64,000 bases of DNA from Rhodococcus antarcticus (lineage in GTDB: Bacteria > Actinomycetota > Actinomycetes > Mycobacteriales > Mycobacteriaceae). A program made the position numbers and the translations under genes. Where the stretch lies: the NCBI RefSeq assembly GCF_026153295.1, contig NZ_CP110615.1, positions 1,364,001 to 1,428,000 of the forward strand. Reading direction: 5' to 3'. Shown here in pieces: positions 1 to 8,525 of the stretch. The notes under the pieces were generated by a model. The model was not told the DNA's origin and ran no database searches. It saw only the letters and a list, made by a program, of their open reading frames with translations. The first letter of the stretch is position 1; the number at the start of each line of letters is the position of its first letter.

Positions 1-1
1 C

Positions 2-3000
2 ATCGGCGCGGCGCTGGCCGCTGGCGAGTCGGTCCGGGTGCTCGTCAACGGTGCCGAGCTGTGCGGGCCGACCACGTCGACCTGCTCCGTGAGCGGATCG
101 ACCCTGACGTTCAACGCCGGCACCCAGCACGACCTCGCGAGCCTGACGGCCAACGACGGGGCGTCCTACATCGTCATCGAGGTGACCCGCCTCACCCGGC
201 AGACGTTCGTGCTGTCGCAGGTCGCCCCGAGCGACGACGACACCGTCAACGCGCAGTCCTCGACGCTGCCGCTGATCATCTTCGGTGGCCAGGGTGCCGA
301 CACGATCAACGGCGGTACCGGCGGCGACATCGTGCTCGGTGACCGCGGCTACGTCCTGTGGTTCACGCCGGGGACTGTGCCGGTCGCCGGTCTGGGTGGC
401 CAGGTGCTCACGACCCAGCAGCTCGCCGCTCTCGCGGCCGCCGCGGTCGCGGTGTCCGGCAACGGCGGTACCGGTGACAAGACCAACGGCGTCAACCAGC
501 TCGTCGGCCTGGTCATCAGCGTCGACCCGACGGTCGGCGGCAACGACACCATCACCACCGGCAGCGGGCGCGACACGGTGCTCGCTGGCGCCGGCGCCGA
601 CTCGGTCACGACGAACCGCGGTTCGGGCACTGACCTGAGCGACATCGTCCTGGGTGACAACGGCTTCGTCGACTACGTCCTGCTCGACGGCAATGCGGCC
701 GACATCGACCGCATCTGGAGCACGGACCCGGCCCTCGGCGGTGCCGACACCATCGTCACCGGCCTCGGCGATGACGTCGTCATCGGTGGCGTCGGCGGCG
801 ACACCATCAACGCCGGCGACGGCCAGAACGTGGTGCTCGGCGACAACGGCCGGATCACCTCCGCTGTGTCGGACCTCGGCCGCTGGGGCCAGCTGCCCAT
901 GACGCTCGGCCGCGTCGAGACGAGCGACCCGACCATCGGTGGCAGCGACACGATCACGACAGGTATCGGCGACGACGTGATCCTCGGTGGCGCGGCGGGC
1001 GACCTCATCACCGCCAACTCCGGTGAGACGAACCTGCGACCGGACGGCCGCGACCTCATCCTCGGGGACCACGGGTTCTTCGACTGGACGGCCGCTGACG
1101 CCGGTCGCGGTTACGCCGTGGTCATGGGCGGTGACGACGCGAACCCGCTGGATCTCGACCGGGTGTGGAGCACCGACCCGTCACTGGGCGGCGCCGACAC
1201 GATCACGACCGGCCTCGGCGACGACCTCGTCATCGGTGGCGTCGGCGGCGACACCATCAACGCCGGCGACGGCCAGAACGTGGTGCTCGGTGACAACGGC
1301 CGCTACACCTCGAGCAACAACGTCGACACCGCGCGCTGGGGCCTGCTGCCGCTGTCGTCGGGCACCCTGACGACGACCGATCCGCTGATCGGCGGTGCCG
1401 ACACGATCGTTACGGGCAGCGGCCTCGACATCGTGGTGGGCGGCGCCGCGGGCGACGACATCCGCTCCGGCGCCAGCACCGACTTCGTGGTGGGCGATCA
1501 CGGCATCCTGACCTGGGCCGTCCGCAACGCCACCTTGCAGATCGTGACCATCGACGTCATCGACAACGGCATCGGCGGCGATGACACCATCCGTGGCGAA
1601 GCCGGCGAGGACGTCCTGATCGGTGGCACTGGCGCCGACAGCATCGACGGTGGCACCGAGCGCGACCTGATCTTCGGCGACAGTGCCAACCTCGACCGCA
1701 GCGCGACGTACGGCAACTACACCAGCCCGCGGTTCCAGACGCTGGCCGGCACGCAGATCTACAGCACTGCGCAGGACGCGACCGCCGGCAACGCGCAGGA
1801 CGACGGCACCTGGCGCCTCGACCCGACCGGCTCGGCCGTCTGGCTCGACTTCCGGATCGTGTTCGAGAACCACGACCTGGCCAGCCAGAGCGATGCCACG
1901 GTGTACGGCAACGACTACATCGCCGGTGGCGCCGGTAACGACATGATCTTCGGCGAGTTGGGCAACGACACCATCCAGGGTGACGGAAGCATCGACGCCA
2001 GCGGCGTCAACAGCTGCACCGGCGCGGCGAACCTGCGCGTACAGGCGTACCGCACTACGGCGGGGCTGTGCATCGTCGCGTCGGTGGTCTCCGCAGCCGA
2101 TGGCGATGACTACATCGAGGGCGGCGGCGGCGCCGACACGATCTTCGGTGGCCTGGGCCGCGACGACATCATCGGTGGCAGCTCCAACCTCTTCAGCCTG
2201 ACCACGATGACGCAGCGGCCCGATGGCAGCGACATGATCCTGGGTGGTAGCGGCGCGGCCATGCTGCGCAACGACCTCACGGCTGGACACACCGCCGACT
2301 CCGACACGATCGTCGGTGACAACGGCGACATCATCCGGCTCGTCGGCATCAACCACATGGTGAGCGCGACCGGCTACCTGCGCTTCACCTACGACAACTA
2401 CGCCGAGGCCCTGGCGCTGCTGCCGCGCGCGGTCACCTTGCTCGACTACACCCCCGGTGGACCGGACCGTCAGCCCGCGCTGTTCCCGGGCATGACGCAG
2501 GTCGCCGCCGTGGTCGCCGGCAGCGCCACCGTCGACGTCTGGGGTGCCGACGAGATCCACGGCGAGTCCGGTGACGACACCATCTACAGCGGCGGCGGCA
2601 ACGATGTGATCTACGGCGACGCCGGTGACGACGACCTGATCGGCGGCTGGGGCCAGGACTGGATCTCAGGCGGCGCCGGCACCGACGGCGTGCTCGGCGA
2701 CGACGGCCGCATCTTCACCAGCCGCAACGGCTCTACCGAGGTGCTCAACGGCGTCACCGTCGCGAACGTCCAGACGGCGCTGGCCAGCCCGGGCAATGCG
2801 CAGACCGCGACGGCCTACGCGACCGGGATGCTCGACAAGTACGTCGACGAGACGCCGTTCGGCCTGAACCCGGCCTCGCAGGGCTTCGACGACCCGCTGG
2901 CCAACCCGGCCTACGCCAACGACGTGATCTTCGGTGGCCTCGGTGACGACTTCCTGCACGGCGGCTCGGGCAACGACGCCATCTCCGGCGCCGAGTCGCT

Positions 3001-5278
3001 GCCCACCTCCTACGCGCCGACCTACGCCGGTGGGCTCGTGCAGACCGACTGGAACCACCCGCTGAACGTCGGCAACCTGCTCGGCTGGGACAATGCCGCG
3101 GGTCAGTTCATCCTGTACGACGAGTACGACCCGCTGCGCAAGATCACGCTGAACGCCGACGGCAGCCTGAACAAGACCGGGCTCGCGACCTTCCAGTGGT
3201 TCCTCAACAGTGTCAACAACGAGGGCCCGCTGGTGACGGCCTGCACCGCCACGAACAACAAGGGCGCCTGCACGATCACGACATCGACGCAGAGCGACGG
3301 CGACGATGTGGTGTTCGGTGACTTCGGCAACGACTGGCTGGTCGGTGGCACCGGTCGCGACACGCTCTGGGGCGGCTGGGGCAACGACCTGCTCAACGCT
3401 GACGACAACCTCGACACGCACGGCGGGCTGAACGACCAGCCCGACGGTCCGAACTCCAGCTACGAGGACCGCGCCTACGGCGGTGCGGGCCTGGATGTGC
3501 TCATCGCCAACACCGGCGGCGATCACCTCATCGACTGGGTCGGCGAGTTCAACAGCTACCTGGTGCCGTTCGCGCCGTTCGGTCTGGGCACGGTCAGCCG
3601 CCAGCTGACGCCTGGCCTGTTCGACTTCTTGTACGCGCTGAGTGCGGCGCAGGGTGCCGACCCGACGCTCGGTTCACCCGGCGACCCGCGTCACGGCGAG
3701 CCGTTCGGTGAAGCCGGCATGGTGATCCAGCAGGACGCGGCGTGGGGCGACCAGACCGGCGGCCCGCGTGACCCGCAGCCCGGCAACGTCCCGGGTGGCA
3801 AGCGTGACGTGCTGCGCGGCGCTGACTTCAACAGCTCGACGACGCTGAACGGGTTCTTCGTCGACAGCGGTTCGTTCGCCATCGCTAACGGTGCGCTCCA
3901 GGTCGGTGCGACGAGTCTCGGCAAGGACGCCGACGCCGTCTTCTACGTCGACCAGTACCTGCCGATCTACTACGAGGTCGCCGCCTCGGTGATGTCGCAG
4001 AAGCCCACGGCTGGCTGGAACGCGAACGCCTACATCACCTTCGACTACTTCAGCGCGACGGACTTCAAGTTCGCCGGCATCGACGTCTCGACGAACAAGA
4101 TCGTGATGGGGTTCCGCGACGAGAGCGGCTGGCACCGGCTGTCGCAGACGCCGAAGCTGCTCAAGGCGGCGACGTACTACAACCTGCTGCTGTCGGTGAA
4201 CGGCACGACCGCCACCCTCACCGTGGACGGTGCGACGGCATTCACCTACACCTTCGCGCCGCGCGTCATCGACGGTGTTGCCTACGGTCTCAACCAGGGA
4301 CTCGTCGGCATGGGCTCCCAGGATGCCCAGGGCGTCTTCGACAACGTCGCGGTCCAGGTGCTCGCGCCGCAGGTCACCTACGACATCACGACGGCGCTGA
4401 CCTCGAACACGGCCCAGCTCGACACGCCGGCCACGGGGACCTGGACGTCGAGCGCTGCCGGATACCAGGGCACGCCGCCGACCGGCGGGGTCGCGCTGAC
4501 CCCCGTCCTGATGTTCGGCAACACCTCGCGGCTCACGTCGTCCGATTGGCTGGAGGTCACGACCACCGTCGCCACCGGGGGAGTGGCCGGCCTGGCGTTC
4601 GACGAGTACGCGCCTGACGAGTTCAAGTTCGCCGTCATCGACGTCCCGGGCCAGAAGGTGTCGCTGGGCCACTTCACGCCCCGCGCGGGTTGGGTCATCG
4701 ACTCGTCAGTCGCGTGGAGGCTGACCGCTGGCACGGCCTACACGCTGATGCTGACGCTGAAGGGCACCTCGGCCAGCCTGACGGTGAACGGTGGCTTCGC
4801 GGTGAGCTTCGGGTACAACGCCGGGGTCGTCGACGGTCGGTTCGGCACGGTGTCCAGACAGGCAGCGGCTACCTTCTCGTCGTTGCGGATCCGGAACAAC
4901 GACGCCGCGTTCACCTCGGCCGCCGCCGGCGTCGGTGTCTCGGCCGGCTCGGTGACCGTCACCGAAGGCAGTGCCGGCTACACCGACGTCGTGGTCCCGG
5001 TGACCCTGTCGGCACCTTCGACCTCAACAGTGACCGTGACGGTGGACCTCGTCCCGGGGACCGCGACGGCGGGCACCGACTACCAGGCGTGGGCGGCTCC
5101 GGTCACCCTCACCTTCGCGGCGGGGCAGACCGCCATGACGGTGACCGTCCGGGTGTACGGCGATGTCCTGAGCGAACCGAGCGAGTCCGTGCTCGTGCAG
5201 CTCTCCGCAGCCACGGGGGCGAGCCCGGGGGTCATGACCGGCACCGTCACCATCGTCGACGACGACACGAAGCCCTAG
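2..5278 (+). CDS. Giant RTX-like calcium-binding repeat protein, 5' end outside window
   Basis: The frame is open from base 2, so the true start and any signal peptide lie upstream; about 1,759 residues are visible. The first 1,200 or so carry glycine/aspartate-rich RTX-type nonapeptide motifs (forms such as GGTGGD, GDDVVIGG) grouped into longer modules that end in VLGDNG or VLGDHG. Then come two tandem LamG-like beta-sandwich segments (about nt 3824-4370 and 4430-4910; shared motif EFKFA/DFKFA), and a C-terminal Calx-beta domain (nt 4930-5270, ending in VTIVDDD). Such domains bind calcium and usually sit on secreted or surface adhesins; that role is inference. No transport gene is visible. 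Codon use is less GC-extreme than in the core genes to the right, which suggests acquired DNA. It could be an adhesin or a matrix protein; no catalytic domain is evident. Confidence 0.8.
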   Translation: MGAALAAGESVRVLVNGAELCGPTTSTCSVSGSTLTFNAGTQHDLASLTANDGASYIVIEVTRLTRQTFVLSQVAPSDDDTVNAQSSTLPLIIFGGQGADTINGGTGGDIVLGDRGYVLWFTPGTVPVAGLGGQVLTTQQLAALAAAAVAVSGNGGTGDKTNGVNQLVGLVISVDPTVGGNDTITTGSGRDTVLAGAGADSVTTNRGSGTDLSDIVLGDNGFVDYVLLDGNAADIDRIWSTDPALGGADTIVTGLGDDVVIGGVGGDTINAGDGQNVVLGDNGRITSAVSDLGRWGQLPMTLGRVETSDPTIGGSDTITTGIGDDVILGGAAGDLITANSGETNLRPDGRDLILGDHGFFDWTAADAGRGYAVVMGGDDANPLDLDRVWSTDPSLGGADTITTGLGDDLVIGGVGGDTINAGDGQNVVLGDNGRYTSSNNVDTARWGLLPLSSGTLTTTDPLIGGADTIVTGSGLDIVVGGAAGDDIRSGASTDFVVGDHGILTWAVRNATLQIVTIDVIDNGIGGDDTIRGEAGEDVLIGGTGADSIDGGTERDLIFGDSANLDRSATYGNYTSPRFQTLAGTQIYSTAQDATAGNAQDDGTWRLDPTGSAVWLDFRIVFENHDLASQSDATVYGNDYIAGGAGNDMIFGELGNDTIQGDGSIDASGVNSCTGAANLRVQAYRTTAGLCIVASVVSAADGDDYIEGGGGADTIFGGLGRDDIIGGSSNLFSLTTMTQRPDGSDMILGGSGAAMLRNDLTAGHTADSDTIVGDNGDIIRLVGINHMVSATGYLRFTYDNYAEALALLPRAVTLLDYTPGGPDRQPALFPGMTQVAAVVAGSATVDVWGADEIHGESGDDTIYSGGGNDVIYGDAGDDDLIGGWGQDWISGGAGTDGVLGDDGRIFTSRNGSTEVLNGVTVANVQTALASPGNAQTATAYATGMLDKYVDETPFGLNPASQGFDDPLANPAYANDVIFGGLGDDFLHGGSGNDAISGAESLPTSYAPTYAGGLVQTDWNHPLNVGNLLGWDNAAGQFILYDEYDPLRKITLNADGSLNKTGLATFQWFLNSVNNEGPLVTACTATNNKGACTITTSTQSDGDDVVFGDFGNDWLVGGTGRDTLWGGWGNDLLNADDNLDTHGGLNDQPDGPNSSYEDRAYGGAGLDVLIANTGGDHLIDWVGEFNSYLVPFAPFGLGTVSRQLTPGLFDFLYALSAAQGADPTLGSPGDPRHGEPFGEAGMVIQQDAAWGDQTGGPRDPQPGNVPGGKRDVLRGADFNSSTTLNGFFVDSGSFAIANGALQVGATSLGKDADAVFYVDQYLPIYYEVAASVMSQKPTAGWNANAYITFDYFSATDFKFAGIDVSTNKIVMGFRDESGWHRLSQTPKLLKAATYYNLLLSVNGTTATLTVDGATAFTYTFAPRVIDGVAYGLNQGLVGMGSQDAQGVFDNVAVQVLAPQVTYDITTALTSNTAQLDTPATGTWTSSAAGYQGTPPTGGVALTPVLMFGNTSRLTSSDWLEVTTTVATGGVAGLAFDEYAPDEFKFAVIDVPGQKVSLGHFTPRAGWVIDSSVAWRLTAGTAYTLMLTLKGTSASLTVNGGFAVSFGYNAGVVDGRFGTVSRQAAATFSSLRIRNNDAAFTSAAAGVGVSAGSVTVTEGSAGYTDVVVPVTLSAPSTSTVTVTVDLVPGTATAGTDYQAWAAPVTLTFAAGQTAMTVTVRVYGDVLSEPSESVLVQLSAATGASPGVMTGTVTIVDDDTKP

Positions 5279-5317
5279 GTGCGCGCCGTCGCTCCGGCCG
5301 GCTCTGAGTCGCCCGGC

Positions 5318-5323
5318 TATCCT
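5318..5323 (+). promoter_or_regulatory. -10 box TATCCT, leaderless promoter
   Basis: TATCCT fits the actinobacterial TANNNT -10 pattern and lies six bases before the GTG at 5330. No Shine-Dalgarno sequence is present, so transcription probably starts at the start codon. This supports 5330 over the GTG at 5279 that directly follows the upstream stop. Confidence 0.5.
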
Positions 5324-5329
5324 GCTCAG

Positions 5330-6667
5330 GTGAGAGGCCGCTCCACTGCTCTGCGCGTGGCCGCGACGGCGTCGACGCTGCTTATCGCGGCCACCGGCTG
5401 CACCAGCTCAACGCACGAGGCGTCGTCGCGCGCACCGTCGACGGCCTCGCCCTCTGGCACAGCGGTGCTGACCTGCGCACAAGCCGACCGGAACCTCGTC
5501 GGCGCCGTGCAGCGCTACGTCGACGCCTACGGCAGCCCGCTGAGCACGGCGGCGGCAAGCCCATCGAGCAGCGGGTCGGCGGCCCCATCGCCATCCGCGT
5601 CGGCGACTACTGGCCCGTCGAGCGAGGCCGCGGCTGCGCTGCGCACGGCGGTCGAGGCTGCACAACGCGCCATCAGCGCGAAGGCGTGTGAGCTTGCGCA
5701 GTTCCGCCAGAGCCTCGAATCCGACCTGTCGGCGGTGGCGGCCCGGGGCCCGGTCGCGAAGGCGGTGCTGATGCGCCTGACGGCCAGCATCACCGGCACC
5801 GCGCAGCAGGCGGTGACGACGATCAGCCTCAAGCCCGGTGATGATCTGGCCCGTCGCATCGCCGATCTCGCCCCGGGGTCGACGGTGGAGCTCGCGGCGG
5901 GCACCTACTCCCTCGACGCGTCGCTGGCCCTGCTCGACGGCATCACGGTGCACGGGGCGGGACGCGAACAGACGGTGATCCAGACGACGGCGGCCGACGC
6001 GGCGCTGCTCGTGCTGACCGATGCGCGGGTCGAGCTGAGCGATCTCACGGTGCTGCACACCGGGGCGGCGGTCGGCGACCTGGTGGTCGGTGGACCGACG
6101 TCCCTGCTCGTGCTGAACCGGGTTCGCATCAGCGGTGCGGTCGCCGCGAAGGACCAGGGCGGCAACGGCGTACTCATGTCGGCGCGCGCGAGCGCCGCCA
6201 CGGTCGGTGCCACAACCCTCGAGAGCACCGACTCGATCTTCGATCACAACGCCGCCGCCGGTGTCTCGCTGTCGTCCGGACACGTGGCGAGCATCCAGCA
6301 GGGCCGCTTCGACACGAATGACAACTGCGGCATCTGCTTCGCCGGCGACAGTACGGGGGCCGTCCGCGGCAGTGTGTTCGTCAATGACCGGGTCGGTGTG
6401 GCGGTGCTCGATCACGCCGAGCCGGCGGTGCAGAACGACACCTTCGAGGGCGGCCTGTTCGCGATTCAGGCGGGTGGCGACGCCACTCCGGTGATCACCG
6501 GAGCGGCGGTGTCGGGTGCCACCAGGGCGGCGATGATTTTCGCCGACCGGTCCGCGGGAAGCGTTGACGGGTCGCGGTGCGACAAGGTGCCGTACGGCAT
6601 CGTGGTCTCCGCCGCGGCCCTGCCGTTGTTGGGAACCAACACCTGCCAGGTGGCCCGAAGCCAGTAA
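5330..6667 (+). CDS. Secreted lipoprotein with right-handed beta-helix repeats
   Basis: A predicted 445-residue lipoprotein. The N-terminus has basic residues, a hydrophobic stretch and a lipobox-like ATGC followed by a Ser/Thr/Ala-rich linker (about residues 25-90). A helical, Ala-rich segment (about 90-170) precedes a repetitive region (about 180-440) typical of right-handed parallel beta-helix proteins of the pectin-lyase/NosD fold, opening with ELAAGTYSL and GITVHGAGREQTVI. These folds bind or cleave polysaccharides, but I see no catalytic signature, so no enzyme activity is assigned. The start was chosen from the leaderless -10 box and the signal sequence. It lies just behind the RTX-like gene in the same lower-GC segment, so the two may form one surface-associated module. 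Confidence 0.7.
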   Translation: MRGRSTALRVAATASTLLIAATGCTSSTHEASSRAPSTASPSGTAVLTCAQADRNLVGAVQRYVDAYGSPLSTAAASPSSSGSAAPSPSASATTGPSSEAAAALRTAVEAAQRAISAKACELAQFRQSLESDLSAVAARGPVAKAVLMRLTASITGTAQQAVTTISLKPGDDLARRIADLAPGSTVELAAGTYSLDASLALLDGITVHGAGREQTVIQTTAADAALLVLTDARVELSDLTVLHTGAAVGDLVVGGPTSLLVLNRVRISGAVAAKDQGGNGVLMSARASAATVGATTLESTDSIFDHNAAAGVSLSSGHVASIQQGRFDTNDNCGICFAGDSTGAVRGSVFVNDRVGVAVLDHAEPAVQNDTFEGGLFAIQAGGDATPVITGAAVSGATRAAMIFADRSAGSVDGSRCDKVPYGIVVSAAALPLLGTNTCQVARSQ

Positions 6668-6706
6668 CGACGCCCAGCCAGCCAGAATCGGGGAAGCGGG
6701 CCGATC

Positions 6707-7150
6707 ATGCTCGAGGACAAGGTCATCATCGTCACCGGCGCGGCGACGGGCATGGGCAGCTCCACGGCCAAGCTGTGCGCTGAGCGCGGTGCTCGCGTCG
6801 TGGTGGCCGACCTGGACGGGGCCAGAGCCGAACACGTCGACCGCGAGATCACGGCCGCTGGTGGCCAGGCGATCGCGCGCCAGGCGGACTTGGCTGGCGA
6901 GGCGTCGTCGCGGCGTTGGCCGACGCCGCCGTCGCGGCGTTCGGACGGATCGACGCGCTGCACAACAGCGCCTGTGCCGTTCACCCCGACGCCGTCGCGG
7001 ATGTCGCCAACACCACGGTCGATTGCTGGGACTGGACGATCCGCACCTGACTCACCCGTCAGTTCCTGTGCTGCCGCGCGGTGCTGCCGAACATGCTGGC
7101 GCGGCGGTCGGGGTCGATCATCAACGTGTCGTCCGGCAACGGCATGACCC
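6707..7150 (+). pseudogene. Decayed short-chain dehydrogenase/reductase (SDR)
   Basis: The first 64 residues are a normal SDR N-terminus: the cofactor motif TGAATGMG (TGxxxGxG) after VIIVTG, then VVVADLDG. Near nt 6900 the frame shifts; coding continues one frame over with an SDR-like segment (GRIDALHNSA) to a TGA at 7048-7050. Behind that stop the same frame again reads as SDR (LPNMLARRSGSIINVSSGNG) up to about 7140, where similarity ends without the YxxxK catalytic region. One frameshift, one stop and a missing C-terminal half make this a clear relic. It lies at the edge of the accessory segment. Confidence 0.85.
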
Positions 7151-7368
7151 GGACGAAAAGTCGGACCGCTCGCGCCGTCCACTGTGGATTCGGCGGGCGA
7201 CCTGTCTTGTTCATTTCTTCGCGTGGCACGTGACTTTGGGCTGTTCGTGGCTTCGCTTGCCAGGCGACCCTGAGTTGGTCATACCCCCGAAACGCTCGAC
7301 CGCATCGCACGGGGATCGCACGATCTATGAGACGTGGTGTGCGTTTCCCCTGGTCAAACGGTTATTGA
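7151..7368. other. Gene-free, lower-GC junction segment
   Basis: No convincing coding frame on either strand. The base composition is clearly less GC-rich than the rest of the window (for example the stretch around 7195-7260). It lies between the SDR relic and the 3' end of tRNA-Val(GAC), the position where integrative elements usually join the chromosome. No integrase or direct repeat of the tRNA end was seen. Confidence 0.6.
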
Positions 7369-7443
7369 TGGTGCGCGATACTGGGATTGAACCAGTGACC
7401 TCTTCCGTGTCAGGGAAGCGCTCTCCCGCTGAGCTAATCGCGC
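7369..7443 (-). tRNA. tRNA-Val (GAC)
   Basis: A complete cloverleaf on the minus strand: acceptor stem GCGCGAT/ATCGCGC, seven-base anticodon loop CTGACAC with anticodon GAC, and a T-arm containing GGTTCAATCCC. The 3' CCA is encoded (TGG at 7369-7371 on the plus strand). It is the last gene of the Gly-Cys-Val cluster; its 3' end faces the accessory region to the left. Confidence 0.95.
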
Positions 7444-7473
7444 GGGTGGTGGGGCACGAGATGAGGACGAACG

Positions 7474-7545
7474 AGGCGGAGACGGGAATCGAACCCGTGT
7501 ACAGGGCTTTGCAGGCCCTTGCCTAAGCCACTCGGCCACTCCGCC
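7474..7545 (-). tRNA. tRNA-Cys (GCA)
   Basis: A complete cloverleaf on the minus strand: acceptor stem GGCGGAG/CTCCGCC, anticodon loop CTGCAAA with anticodon GCA, and T-loop GGGTTCGATTCCC. CCA is not encoded. It is the middle gene of a three-tRNA transcription unit. Confidence 0.95.
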
Positions 7546-7569
7546 ACAGAGCCCGAGATCGACTCCTCG

Positions 7570-7642
7570 AGCGGATGACGGGATTCGAACCCGCGACCCC
7601 AACCTTGGCAAGGTTGTGCGCTACCAACTGCGCTACATCCGC
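7570..7642 (-). tRNA. tRNA-Gly (GCC)
   Basis: A complete cloverleaf on the minus strand: acceptor stem GCGGATG/CATCCGC, anticodon loop TTGCCAA with anticodon GCC, and T-arm GGGTTCGAATCCC. CCA is not encoded. It is the first gene of the Gly-Cys-Val cluster. Confidence 0.95.
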
Positions 7643-7681
7643 ACTCGCAGCATCCGTTTCCGGTGTGTGCTGCGGTTGGGA

Positions 7682-7711
7682 ACAGTAGCCGAGGCCCGGG
7701 CCCGGCTCCAA
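7682..7711 (-). promoter_or_regulatory. Promoter of the tRNA Gly-Cys-Val cluster
   Basis: Read on the minus strand, TTGGAG (7706-7711) and TACTGT (7682-7687) are separated by 18 bases and lie about 40 bases before the tRNA-Gly 5' end. This is a good housekeeping-sigma promoter for a stable RNA operon. Confidence 0.55.
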
Positions 7712-7720
7712 ACCGGGTGG

Positions 7721-8179
7721 TCAGCGTGCGCCGGGGGTGAGCAGCGCGGCCAGGGCGGCGTCGAGGTCCACCTGCTCGGACTCGCGGCCCGGCGCCACCA
7801 CGGCGAAGCTGCGGTCGAGGAACGCGGCCACCTCCGTCGCCGAGGCCTCGAAGCACGCGTGCCCGCTGGGTGAGCTCAGCTCGAGGAGCACGACGTCACG
7901 GGTGCCGTCCGCGCACGGCCACACGCGCACGTCGCCGTCACCGGTGGGGGCGAGGAGGCCCTCGGTGAGGAGCTCCCGGGCGAACACCCACCGCACGTCG
8001 CGCGCGGGGCCGGTGGTGAGCCGGAGGTGCACGGCGAACGGGTCGACCACCGAGAAGCGCAGCTGCGCGGGAACGGGTACCGAGGAGCTCCACCGTGGGG
8101 CGACGACGTCCGTGCCCAGCGACGGCGGTCCGAGCAGCCTGAAGACGGCGCTCGCGACGACGGTGCGGGAATCCTTCAT
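7721..8179 (-). CDS. ssgB: SsgA/SsgB-family sporulation and cell-division regulator
   Basis: A 152-residue protein with the SALP signature: VDPFAVHLRL, WVFARELLTEGL, GDVRVWPC, LELSSPSGHACFE and a C-terminal FLDRSF...PGRE segment. SsgB-type proteins recruit FtsZ to division sites during sporulation-specific septation in Streptomyces; they occur only in morphologically complex actinomycetes. From memory, the Streptomyces ssgB also lies near thrS, so synteny favours the SsgB type, although the N-terminus here is slightly extended. A GAGG sequence precedes the ATG. The assignment to ssgB rather than another SALP is inferred. Confidence 0.8.
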   Translation of the reverse strand: MKDSRTVVASAVFRLLGPPSLGTDVVAPRWSSSVPVPAQLRFSVVDPFAVHLRLTTGPARDVRWVFARELLTEGLLAPTGDGDVRVWPCADGTRDVVLLELSSPSGHACFEASATEVAAFLDRSFAVVAPGRESEQVDLDAALAALLTPGAR

Positions 8180-8525
8180 GGTGCGCTCGTCCTCTCGTTC
8201 CCCACCGACCGACCTGGGTCGAACAGTTGGGTGGGAGCCGCAGACGATGTCCGCAACCTGGCTCTACCCAACGGCAGACGGTCACGCAGTGCTGACGAAG
8301 AGTCCTCTGGTCACACGTGTGAGCGGTGTGGTTCACCCGTTCGGTCCAGGCGGCGCGACGGAGTGACGCTCGCGCCTGCGCCGCGGCGGCGCTCCACCCA
8401 CGAGGTGATCTTGCCGGTTACCCTCGCGTGGAGAGGGACGGTCGTCGTGGCCACCACGGGCGGCCGACCTCCGGGTGAACCGCCCGGGGCTCGGCTGCGA
8501 ACACCCCGACGTGAGGACCCAACCT
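8180..8525. other. Divergent intergenic region between ssgB and the ECF sigma gene
   Basis: 346 bp without a credible gene. It must contain the promoters of ssgB (leftward) and the sigma operon (rightward). A -10-like TACCCT lies at 8419-8424 on the plus strand, and a perfect 12-bp palindrome at 8311-8322. Confidence 0.6.
8311..8322. promoter_or_regulatory. Perfect palindrome TCACACGTGTGA, possible operator
   Basis: A 12-bp perfect inverted repeat with a CACGTG core, between two divergent regulatory genes. It is not in the orientation of a CRP-type TGTGA-N6-TCACA site. The binding protein is unknown. Confidence 0.3.

Noticed and set aside
1181-2560. Long minus-strand open frame inside the RTX-like gene
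   Set aside because: It is an antisense shadow: low-complexity Val/Gly/Arg/Asp composition, no family motif, and wholly inside a well-supported gene. Many other long shadow frames in this GC-rich window were dropped for the same reason.
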